Origin: Affinirhizobium straminoryzae
GTDB taxonomy: Bacteria; Pseudomonadota; Alphaproteobacteria; Rhizobiales; Rhizobiaceae
Length of the DNA: 64,000 nucleotides
Direction of reading: 5' to 3'
Assembly: GCF_007004135.1 (NCBI RefSeq)
Contig: NZ_VJMG01000007.1
Location: forward strand, 1 to 64,000
Each line of letters opens with the position of its first letter. The first letter of the stretch is position 1. Positions 56,111 to 64,000 of this stretch are shown here, piece after piece. The notes under the pieces were generated by a model, which was not told where the DNA came from, did not search any database, and was given only the letters and a program-made list of their open reading frames with translations. A program made the translations under genes and the position numbers.

Positions 56111-56153
56111 GAGGCCTGGCAGAAATGCCCGTACCCCTCATACGGAGGCTGGA

Positions 56154-56411
56154 ATGCTCCTCAAGAACGCCACCGCGCGACTGACGCAATCGGAACTTGC
56201 CCATCTCGGCTCCGGCGAGGTCGGCTACATCCGCAAGATGCGCTCCGAAGATGTCACCCGCTGCTTTCCCGAAGCGCCGCAGATCGATCCGGCACTGGAT
56301 CTCTGGGCCCTGTTCGGTGCCGATGGCACGCCGATTCTGTTGACCGACAACCGCTCCAGCACCTTCTTCAAGGCCGCCGAAGACGACCTCAAGACCGTCA
56401 GCCTCCACTGA
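56154..56411 (+). CDS. DUF1150 family protein
   Basis: An 85-residue protein of the DUF1150 family, found mainly in alphaproteobacteria beside Hsp20 genes. It contains GEVGYIRKMRSEDVTRCFPEA and ADGTPILLTDNRS. The function is unknown; the fixed pairing suggests a role with the small heat-shock protein. The ATG follows CGGAGGCTGGA. Confidence 0.9.
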   Translation: MLLKNATARLTQSELAHLGSGEVGYIRKMRSEDVTRCFPEAPQIDPALDLWALFGADGTPILLTDNRSSTFFKAAEDDLKTVSLH

Positions 56412-56451
56412 CGGTCCCGCACCTGCGGCATCGGGCTTTTCGCCTGCCGCC

Positions 56452-57150
56452 TCAATCCCTCACAAATGTCAGATAGGCAGAGGAGCGGCCTTCACGCCGG
56501 GCCTTGGCCTCATAGCGCGTGCCGGGCCAGCTCGGGAACGGCGTCAGCCAGTCCGCCGGCTCTTCGGCCGTCCAGCGGAAGCCGCCATGGGCCGCGCAAT
56601 GCTGCAGCGTCCAGTTCACATAGGTATCGATGTCGGAGGCGAAGCAGAACAGGCCGCCGGGCTTCAGCACGCGATGGAAGCGGGCGAGATTGACCTGCGA
56701 GACGAACCGCCGCTTCCAGTGCTTCTTCTTCGGCCACGGATCGGGATAGAGCAGGTCGATACGGTCGATCGAGCCCTCCGGCAGCCAGTCCAGCAGCACG
56801 GTGGCATCGTCGTCATAGACGCGGATGTTCTGGAGGGCGAGGTCTTCGACCCGGGCAAGCAGCTTCGCCATGGAATTGACGAAGGGTTCGACGCCGATGA
56901 AGCCGGTCTGCGGCTGTTCACCGGCGCGGTGCACCAGATGTTCGCCGCCGCCGAAGCCGATTTCCAGCCGGATCGCGGTAACGGGGACAGGAAATAGCGT
57001 GGCAAGGTCATCCGGCCGGGGTCCGGCCGGATCGATGCGCAGGGACGGAAGGACGGCCGACATCAGGTCCGACTGGCGGTCCCTCAACGGTTTTCCCTTG
57101 CGCCGGCCAAAGAATGCCTCGGTGGCTCGCGACCGGCGCTCGGTATCCAT
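56452..57150 (-). CDS. trmB: tRNA (guanine-N7)-methyltransferase TrmB
   Basis: TrmB makes 7-methylguanosine at position 46 of tRNA with SAM. The 232-residue protein has the SAM motif [10 protein letters not shown], the tRNA-binding [17 protein letters not shown] signature and the DIDTYVNWT segment. The ATG follows GAAGGACGAACCGAA. It is 13 bases after metK, which makes its methyl donor. Confidence 0.95.
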   Translation of the reverse strand: MDTERRSRATEAFFGRRKGKPLRDRQSDLMSAVLPSLRIDPAGPRPDDLATLFPVPVTAIRLEIGFGGGEHLVHRAGEQPQTGFIGVEPFVNSMAKLLARVEDLALQNIRVYDDDATVLLDWLPEGSIDRIDLLYPDPWPKKKHWKRRFVSQVNLARFHRVLKPGGLFCFASDIDTYVNWTLQHCAAHGGFRWTAEEPADWLTPFPSWPGTRYEAKARREGRSSAYLTFVRD

Positions 57151-57163
57151 TTCGGTTCGTCCT

Positions 57164-58402
57164 TCAGTTCTTCAGGGCTTCCTTCAGCGGCTTCACGAGA
57201 TCGAGCTTCTCCCAGGAGAAGGACCCGTCGCGGCCTGCCTTACGGCCGAAATGACCGTAGGAAGACGTCTTGGCATAGATCGGCTTGTTGAGATCGAGGT
57301 GACGACGGATGCCGCTCGGAGAGAGGTCCATCACCTTGCGGATCGCGGCCTCGACCTGGTCTTCGGTTACCTTGCCAGTGCCATGCAGGTCAACATAGAT
57401 CGACAGCGGCTGGGCAATACCGATCGCATAGGAAATCTGGATCGTGCACTTGTCGGCAAGGCCGGCGGCCACGACGTTCTTGGCGAGATAGCGCGCGGCA
57501 TAGGCGGCGGAGCGGTCCACCTTGGTGGTGTCCTTGCCGGAGAAGGCACCGCCGCCGTGCGGCGCGGCCCCGCCATAGGTGTCCACGATGATCTTGCGGC
57601 CGGTGAGGCCGGCATCGCCATCCGGGCCCCCGATCACGAACTTGCCGGTCGGGTTGATGTACCAGGCGCAGTCGTCGGCAATCTTCAGATCGGACAGTGC
57701 CTCGCGGATATAGGGCTCGACGACCTCACGCACCTTCTTCGAATCCCAGCTCTCGTCCAGGTGCTGGGTCGAGAGAACGATAGAGGCCACTTCCGATGGC
57801 TTGCCGTCGACATAGCGCACCGTCACCTGACTCTTGGCATCAGGACCGAGCTTGCCGACATCGCCCTCGCCCTTCTTGCGGGCGGCAGAGAGCAGCTGAA
57901 GAATGCGGTGCGAGTAATAGATCGGCGCCGGCATCAGTTCCGGCGTCTCGTTGCAGGCGTAACCGAACATGATGCCCTGGTCGCCGGCGCCCTCATTGCC
58001 CTGCTGGTCAGCGGCATTGTCCACGCCCTGGGCGATATGGGCCGACTGGGAATGAAGGAGCACGTCGATCTTGGCGGTCTTCCAGTGGAAGCCGTCCTGT
58101 TCGTAGCCGATGTCCTTGATGGCGCGACGGGCTGCCGTCTTGAACTTCGCGGGGTTGATCACCTCGTTGCCGTTCTTGTCGGTCTTCATCAGGCTCGGCG
58201 GCAGGCGCACTTCGCCGGCAATCACCACGCGATTGGTGGTGGCGAGCGTCTCGCAGGCAATGCGAACCGTCCACGGGTCAACGCCGGTCTTCGCCGCCTC
58301 CCGGTAAACCAGATCGACGATTTCATCGGAAATGCGATCGCACACCTTGTCAGGATGACCTTCGGCGACGGATTCGCTGGTAAACAGGTAGTTGGCGCGC
58401 AT
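57164..58402 (-). CDS. metK: S-adenosylmethionine synthetase
   Basis: MetK forms SAM from methionine and ATP. The 412-residue protein begins with [20 protein letters not shown], has the [12 protein letters not shown] signature, and the [19 protein letters not shown] phosphate-binding loop. The ATG follows GAGGGGAATCCCAGC. trmB follows at once. Upstream, a terminator ends the praR-like gene, so metK probably has its own promoter; no SAM riboswitch was recognised. Confidence 0.97.
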   Translation of the reverse strand: MRANYLFTSESVAEGHPDKVCDRISDEIVDLVYREAAKTGVDPWTVRIACETLATTNRVVIAGEVRLPPSLMKTDKNGNEVINPAKFKTAARRAIKDIGYEQDGFHWKTAKIDVLLHSQSAHIAQGVDNAADQQGNEGAGDQGIMFGYACNETPELMPAPIYYSHRILQLLSAARKKGEGDVGKLGPDAKSQVTVRYVDGKPSEVASIVLSTQHLDESWDSKKVREVVEPYIREALSDLKIADDCAWYINPTGKFVIGGPDGDAGLTGRKIIVDTYGGAAPHGGGAFSGKDTTKVDRSAAYAARYLAKNVVAAGLADKCTIQISYAIGIAQPLSIYVDLHGTGKVTEDQVEAAIRKVMDLSPSGIRRHLDLNKPIYAKTSSYGHFGRKAGRDGSFSWEKLDLVKPLKEALKN

Positions 58403-58538
58403 GCTGGGATTCCCCTCAAGAACAAACCGCTGTCTGTGGTAGTGAGTTCGTCGCTCAAAAACAAGGACAGAACCACATAAATATATCTTTATACGACAAC
58501 GGAAGGTTTACGCCGCGCCCGAAGGTGACATTTTTGCC

Positions 58539-58566
58539 AAAAAAAAGCGGCCACTGGGGCCGCTTT
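58539..58566 (-). terminator. Intrinsic terminator after the PraR-like gene
   Basis: On the minus strand AAAGCGGCC pairs with GGCCGCTTT around a 5-base loop and is followed by eight T residues. It lies between the regulator gene and metK. Confidence 0.9.
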
Positions 58567-58590
58567 CTCGGGGATGCCTGTCGAACGGGC

Positions 58591-59010
58591 TCAGTCGACG
58601 TCGGCTTCGGCGGCCAGTGCCTTGACGAGATCGACCAGCTTGCGACGAACCTTGGGGTCGGTGATCTTCACGAAGGCGCGGTTGAGCTGCAGACCTTCGG
58701 ACGAGGACAGGAAATCGACGACGTAGTTCGAGCTGGACGCTTCGGCGAGACCCGGGCCGCCGGCGGACTGTTCGCCAGGCGCATCTTCGAAGAAGAAGGA
58801 GACGGGTACGTTGAGAATGCTGGAAATGTTCTGCAGGCGGCTGGCGCCAACGCGGTTGGTGCCCTTTTCATACTTCTGGATCTGCTGGAAGGTGATCCCA
58901 AGGCTTTCGCCCAGTTTTTCCTGGCTCATGCCAAGCATGGTGCGGCGAAGCCGGATACGGCTCCCGACATGAATATCGATCGGGTTCGGCTTCTTCTTGT
59001 TCTCAGTCAT
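58591..59010 (-). CDS. XRE-family regulator, PraR/PhrR-like
   Basis: A 139-residue protein with an N-terminal XRE helix-turn-helix (VGSRIRLRRTMLGMSQEKLG, about 15-70) and a C-terminal region characteristic of rhizobial PraR/PhrR, which in Rhizobium leguminosarum represses quorum-sensing and biofilm genes. The ATG at 59010 follows AGGACG; longer in-frame starts lack family features. It lies between lnt and metK, the usual rhizobial position. Confidence 0.88.
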   Translation of the reverse strand: MTENKKKPNPIDIHVGSRIRLRRTMLGMSQEKLGESLGITFQQIQKYEKGTNRVGASRLQNISSILNVPVSFFFEDAPGEQSAGGPGLAEASSSNYVVDFLSSSEGLQLNRAFVKITDPKVRRKLVDLVKALAAEADVD

Positions 59011-59158
59011 CGTAAACGTCCTAGGTTGATCTTCAATCCCCATAACTCGCAATACGTGTATCCATATACTTCCGCATACTTGCGTGCTGCCCAGGCACCG
59101 CATGAAAGCACAGGTTCCAACGAACGCGGTTGCACTATGCAATTTTAGGGTTTTCCGG

Positions 59159-60757
59159 TCAATTGAGGCGGATTTTTAAACCCATGCGCGAAACGCCTGC
59201 AATCAAGAACATAGTAATGATCAACAACCAGAAGTGCGTTTCACGCGCGTATATGTCCCACGACGGGACGACGTCACCACCCAAAGTCGAGTCGATCACG
59301 CCTTTTTGATCGAAGTCAAGGCCTTCTTTGATTTGGCCATGCCCGTCGATGACCGCCGAAACCCCGCTGTTTGCGCCGCGAATCAGTGTCAAGCCCGTCT
59401 CGACAGCCCGGAGACGGGCCTGCAGGAAGTGCTGGTATGGCCCGGGCGTCCTGCCGAACCAGGCATCATTGGTGATGTTGAGGAGAGCCGCCGCGCGACC
59501 CGCATCCGCCGTCAACTCATTGGGAAAGATCGCTTCATAGCAGATGAGCGGATAAAATGACGCACCCGACGGCAGCGTGATCAGCGCAGGGCGGGTGCCG
59601 GCAGTGAAACCGCCCGGCATGTCAACGATGTTGGAAATGCCCAGCCGGTTCCAGAAGCGTTCGAATGGTAAATATTCCCCAAACGGGGTCAGATGCACCT
59701 TGTCGGTTGCAGCAATGATCTGGCCCTGGCTGTCGATCGCATAGATTGAATTGTAGTAAAGCGGCTCCTGACCCGCCCCGCGCGCTTCCATGCGCACCAC
59801 ACCGGCAATCAGGATCTGGCCATCCTCCAGCACATCCGCGATGCGGGCGAGCGCGCCCGGCGTTTCCGTCAGGATGAAGGGAACCGAGGTTTCCGGCCAG
59901 ATGACGATGTCCGGACGCCGGGTGCCCGGCTTCGGCGGCAGCGCGGTAAGCGCCAGATGTTCCTCGAACACGGCCCGCCGGTCGTCGCCAGTGTCCATCT
60001 TGCGGGCCTGATCGATAACCGGCTGCACCACGCGCACCGTGACGGGTGGATCCAAACGGTGAGCCGTCGGTCTTTCGCTGAGCCGATAGGCACCATAGCC
60101 GAAATGGGCGGCGATCATCAGCCCCGCCAGCGCCAGGCCGATCGGCGCCCCCTTGCGCGTGCCGATGAGGGCGGGAGCGGAAAGAACAAAGACGGCAAGC
60201 GTCGAAACGCCGAAGATGCCGATCGCAGCGGTCGACTGCATCATGATCGGCACCGGCATGACGCCGTAGCCGATGGCATTCCATGGAAAGCCCGTGAACA
60301 ACAGGCCCCGCAGCCATTCGATCAGGCCGAAGCTGGCGGCAAGCGCGGCGATCCGTCCAAATCCGTCCGACCACAAGAGACCAGCCAGCCAGGTGGCAAG
60401 GCCATAATAGAGCGCCAGGAAGGCCGGCAGGCCGAGGATGGCCAGCGGCAACGCCCAGGCGAACTCATCCGCCTCCACCAGAAGTGCATTGCCGAGCCAC
60501 CAGAGACCGGCCACGAAATAGCCGAAACCGAACAGCCAGCCGAGAAGGAAGGTGGAGCGCCAGCGCGCCATTCTCCCGCTTCCCGGCGCTTCCGCGCAGC
60601 CATCCATCAGCCACACGAGCAGCGTGAAGGACACGAACAGGGCGGCCAGAAAGGAAAAGGGCGGCAGCGCCAGCGCACCGATGGCTCCGGCCAGAATGGC
60701 AAGCCCTGCGCGGCGTATGCCCCACAGAAGCATCACCCGGTTCGCCAGTCTTTCCAT
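59159..60757 (-). CDS. lnt: Apolipoprotein N-acyltransferase
   Basis: Lnt adds the third acyl chain to lipoproteins at the inner membrane. The 532-residue protein has about six membrane segments, then a nitrilase-like domain with the catalytic triad Glu289 (IWPETS), Lys353 (TDKVHLTPFGEY) and Cys406 (LICYEAIFP). The ATG at 60757 is chosen over an upstream start that lacks conserved sequence. The C-terminal membrane segment is present. Confidence 0.95.
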   Translation of the reverse strand: MERLANRVMLLWGIRRAGLAILAGAIGALALPPFSFLAALFVSFTLLVWLMDGCAEAPGSGRMARWRSTFLLGWLFGFGYFVAGLWWLGNALLVEADEFAWALPLAILGLPAFLALYYGLATWLAGLLWSDGFGRIAALAASFGLIEWLRGLLFTGFPWNAIGYGVMPVPIMMQSTAAIGIFGVSTLAVFVLSAPALIGTRKGAPIGLALAGLMIAAHFGYGAYRLSERPTAHRLDPPVTVRVVQPVIDQARKMDTGDDRRAVFEEHLALTALPPKPGTRRPDIVIWPETSVPFILTETPGALARIADVLEDGQILIAGVVRMEARGAGQEPLYYNSIYAIDSQGQIIAATDKVHLTPFGEYLPFERFWNRLGISNIVDMPGGFTAGTRPALITLPSGASFYPLICYEAIFPNELTADAGRAAALLNITNDAWFGRTPGPYQHFLQARLRAVETGLTLIRGANSGVSAVIDGHGQIKEGLDFDQKGVIDSTLGGDVVPSWDIYARETHFWLLIITMFLIAGVSRMGLKIRLN

Positions 60758-60925
60758 CACCACCCCTTCACCTCGGCCCGATTCGTGTTGCCCTGGCGGC
60801 ATAGCGCCCGAGCCTTTCCCGTTCCTGCCCAAACTAAGACCCGAAAATCTGTCCGATTTTCGGGTCCTGGTGAATGTCGTGCAATCCGGCCATCAGAGGG
60901 GCCGAGTGTCGTGCCCGCGAAGCGA

Positions 60926-62104
60926 TCACTCCGGACGGGCTGCAGTCGACGCGCTGTCGGCTCCCTGCCCTTCCGCAGATGCCGGCAGGAGATCGGCCGC
61001 CTGTCCATCGCCCTCCCCCTTGATCTGGCGACGACGGACAGCGGCGGCGCGCTTGCGCATGATGCGAACGCGCTTGATGCGGCGCGGGTCTGCGTCGAGA
61101 ATCTGGAACTCGAAGCCGGGAACGGCCTGCACGAGTTCACCCCGCACCGGAATGCGGCCAAGCGCCGAGAAGATCAGGCCGCCCAGCGTGTCGACATCCT
61201 CCAGACGGTCGCGAATGTCGAAATCCGGGCCGATCGCCTCGGCGATCTCCTCCAGTTCGATGCGCGCATCGGCGATGAACACATCCTCGCTGGTGCGGGA
61301 GAACATGACCTCGTCATCGTCATGCTCGTCCTCAACGTCGCCGATCACCATTTCCACGATGTCCTCGTGGCTGACAAGGCCGTCGGTGCCGCCATATTCA
61401 TCGATCACAAGCGCCATCTGTGTGCGCGCCGCCTGCATGCTCTGCAACAGGTCGGACGCCAGCATCGAGGGTGGCACGAACAGGATCTTGCGGATCAGGC
61501 CGGCATCGGCCACCGTCTTCGTCAGATCGACGCGACCGAGATCGAAGGCCGGGCGCGGCGTGCGCACCACCTTTTCCTTCAGCACGGCCTCACCGTCTGC
61601 CACGGTTGCAGGCTTCGCTGCCGCCGTGCCGCGACGCTTGTTGCGGGCCTGCTTGGCGAGATAGGACAGGAGATCGCGGATGTGCACGAAGCCGCGCGGA
61701 TCATCCAGCGTGTCGCAATAGACGGGCATGCGCGAGCGGCCGGTTTCCTCGAAATGGATCAGCAGGTCGCCGAGGGTCATCGTCATGTCGACCGCTTCGA
61801 TATCGGCGCGCGGAACCATGATGTCCTCGACACGCACCTCGCGGAAGCGGAGGATATTGTGCAGCATGGCCCGTTCTTCAGGCGAAAAGGCATTGCTGAC
61901 GGCCGTATCGGTGAGAAGGGCATCGGCGAGATCCTCGCGGAGGCGTTCTCCCTGTGAGGGCCTCAGCAGGCGGATCGCCCGTGCCCAGAAGGAATTGGAC
62001 GAGCGCGCATGCGCATCCCGCCTTAACGGACTGCCACCCTCGTCAGAGGATGACTGTTCCGATGCATTGCCGTCGCGAACGGCGTTTGTCGAAATCTCGT
62101 TCAT
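60926..62104 (-). CDS. corC: CBS-domain protein CorC/HlyC family
   Basis: The 392-residue protein has a pair of CBS domains (about 100-240, including DIMVPRADIEAVD and IDEYGGTDGLVS) and a C-terminal CorC/HlyC transporter-associated domain (about 300-360). Members are linked to magnesium or cobalt efflux or to magnesium homeostasis; no DUF21 membrane part is present. An insertion between the CBS domains is rich in Lys, Arg and Ala. It stands between lnt and ybeY in the conserved block. The ATG at 62104 follows TGGAACG. Confidence 0.9.
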   Translation of the reverse strand: MNEISTNAVRDGNASEQSSSDEGGSPLRRDAHARSSNSFWARAIRLLRPSQGERLREDLADALLTDTAVSNAFSPEERAMLHNILRFREVRVEDIMVPRADIEAVDMTMTLGDLLIHFEETGRSRMPVYCDTLDDPRGFVHIRDLLSYLAKQARNKRRGTAAAKPATVADGEAVLKEKVVRTPRPAFDLGRVDLTKTVADAGLIRKILFVPPSMLASDLLQSMQAARTQMALVIDEYGGTDGLVSHEDIVEMVIGDVEDEHDDDEVMFSRTSEDVFIADARIELEEIAEAIGPDFDIRDRLEDVDTLGGLIFSALGRIPVRGELVQAVPGFEFQILDADPRRIKRVRIMRKRAAAVRRRQIKGEGDGQAADLLPASAEGQGADSASTAARPE

Positions 62105-62114
62105 CGTTCCAGTG

Positions 62115-62624
62115 TCAAACCAGCGGGTCTTGTCCCGCATAGGGATCAGATAGGCCAAGCCTGGCCAAAATACGAGTCTCCAGGGCTTCCATTTTCTCGG
62201 CCTCGTCGGTTTCGATGTGATCATAACCGAAAAGATGCAGGAAGCCGTGCACCATCAGATGGGTCAGATGGTCATCGAAGGACTTCTCAAGGTCAAGCGC
62301 CTCGCGCTCCACCGTCTCGCGGGCAATCACGATATCGCCCAGCATCGGCCCCGGCGTCTTGCCGGGCGTGACCGGGAAAGCCGGGAAGGACAGGACATTG
62401 GTCGGCTTGTCCTTGCCGCGCCATTCGGCATTGATCTCGCGGATCGCCGCATCGTCGGTGAAGACCAGCGACACCTCGCACGGGTGCGGCGGGAAGGGCT
62501 GCTTCTCCTCGGTGGCGATGAAGCCGGCTGCAGCGCCGAGCACACGTTCACTGAGGGCAGAGAGCTGCTCCTCGTCTGGCCAGCGCTCGTCTTCGACGCT
62601 GATCTGTATGTCCAGTTCAGGCAT
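62115..62624 (-). CDS. ybeY: Endoribonuclease YbeY
   Basis: YbeY is a zinc-dependent RNase for 16S rRNA maturation and quality control. The 169-residue protein has the metal motif HGFLHLFGYDH with His126, His130 and His136. The segment TNVLSFPAFP is also typical. Rhizobial YbeY has been linked to RNA regulation and symbiosis. It sits between corC and phoH in the standard order. The ATG has only a weak ribosome-binding site. Confidence 0.94.
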   Translation of the reverse strand: MPELDIQISVEDERWPDEEQLSALSERVLGAAAGFIATEEKQPFPPHPCEVSLVFTDDAAIREINAEWRGKDKPTNVLSFPAFPVTPGKTPGPMLGDIVIARETVEREALDLEKSFDDHLTHLMVHGFLHLFGYDHIETDEAEKMEALETRILARLGLSDPYAGQDPLV

Positions 62625-62639
62625 GGGATCTCGAACCGC

Positions 62640-63695
<1,056 letters not shown>

Positions 63696-63728
63696 GCAGG
63701 CACGCTCCTATAAGGTTGCTCGGGCCAT

Positions 63729-64000
63729 TTAACGCTCGATCCTCTCGGCAAACAAGCTGTTCGGTCCCGTGCCAATGATTCGTACAGAGATAATGTCACC
63801 GATTTGCGATGATTTTGCATCAACATTCACAGACTGAAGCCACGGCGACCGGCCGATCAGCTGGCCGGCATTGCGGCCGGGCTTTTCGAGCAGGATATCG
63901 ATGACCTTGCCGACGCATCCTTCGGCAAACTCCTGCTGCTGCTTCAGAAGCAGGGCCTGCAGCCGCTCCAGGCGCTCGGCCTTCACCTCTTCGGCGACCT
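63729..64000 (-). CDS. miaB: tRNA-2-methylthio-N6-dimethylallyladenosine synthase MiaB (partial, N-terminus outside window)
   Basis: Only the last 90 codons are present. They carry the C-terminal TRAM domain (about 60 residues, starting near [20 protein letters not shown] and ending [15 protein letters not shown]), the RNA-binding end of MiaB-type radical-SAM methylthiotransferases. MiaB adds a methylthio group to A37 of tRNA. Its position upstream of phoH-ybeY-corC-lnt supports the call. The gene runs off the right edge. Confidence 0.9.
   Translation of the reverse strand, partial: VAEEVKAERLERLQALLLKQQQEFAEGCVGKVIDILLEKPGRNAGQLIGRSPWLQSVNVDAKSSQIGDIISVRIIGTGPNSLFAERIER

Noticed and set aside
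58403..58538. SAM riboswitch upstream of metK
   Set aside because: No SAM-II, SAM/SAH or SAM-I core was recognisable by eye; only a promoter-like AT-rich stretch is present.
59957..61957. Long open frame on the plus strand opposite lnt and corC
   Set aside because: It spans two well-identified genes and their gap, with antisense composition only.

Overview
This window is chromosomal DNA of an alphaproteobacterium of the order Rhizobiales, most likely family Rhizobiaceae (Agrobacterium/Rhizobium-like). The evidence is the protein sequences (long PstA and PstC, FnrN, PraR-type regulator, a small Hsp20 paired with a DUF1150 protein), the high G+C content, and several gene blocks typical of this group: phoR-pstSCAB-phoU, rpmH-rnpA-yidC-engB-argB, dapD-dapE, def-fmt-truA and miaB-phoH-ybeY-corC-lnt-praR-metK-trmB. 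There is no phage, transposase or CRISPR array. Most of the window is ordinary core genome with a few accessory insertions.

Layout. 0-7.8 kb: phosphate uptake and sensing (phoU, pstB, pstA, pstC, pstS, phoR, all minus strand) with a Pho box before pstS and a divergent polyphosphate kinase 2. 7.8-15.9 kb: a membrane-anchored protein of unknown function, tRNA-Thr(CGT), a PRC-barrel protein, an acyl-CoA ligase, a lipoprotein hydrolase, pgi and a short-chain dehydrogenase. 16-24.8 kb: an SDF-family symporter, fructokinase, pyrE, a GGDEF protein, pyrC, a Sel1-repeat protein, a proline-racemase-family enzyme and cysQ. 24.8-27 kb: divergent hemN and fnrN around one perfect anaerobox. 27.2-31.1 kb: a rutABCD-rutF pyrimidine-degradation cluster behind a clear sigma-54 promoter with an NtrC-like site. 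31.3-33.8 kb: a tautomerase/cupin/DUF4865 operon with a divergent LysR gene, next to the 3' end of tRNA-Arg(ACG). 34-37.8 kb: an orphan sensor kinase and a chemoreceptor ending in NWEEF. 37.9-43.2 kb: rpmH, rnpA, yidC, engB, an anti-sigma-like protein with no sigma gene beside it, and argB. 43.2-50.3 kb: a DMT-family permease, a pyrimidine 5'-nucleotidase, a periplasmic EF-hand protein, a LOG-family protein, dapD, dapE and two tandem paralogous membrane proteins. 50.2-53.3 kb: truA, fmt and def, with a FitAB/VapBC-type toxin-antitoxin pair between fmt and def. 53.4-64 kb: rmuC, rbsK, hsp20, a DUF1150 gene, trmB, metK, a PraR-like regulator, lnt, corC, ybeY, phoH and the 3' end of miaB.

How it works together. 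The first block is a phosphate-starvation regulon with polyphosphate metabolism attached. pyrE, pyrC, the pyrimidine nucleotidase and rut make and degrade pyrimidines; the rut promoter architecture suggests nitrogen control. FnrN and its box tie haem synthesis to low oxygen. The strongest candidates for something not well described are the tautomerase-cupin-DUF4865-LysR cluster, the sigma-54-driven rut cluster lacking rutE and rutG, the toxin-antitoxin pair whose antitoxin carries a one-base shift, the tandem membrane paralogues after dapE, and the large anchored protein at 7.9-9.3 kb.
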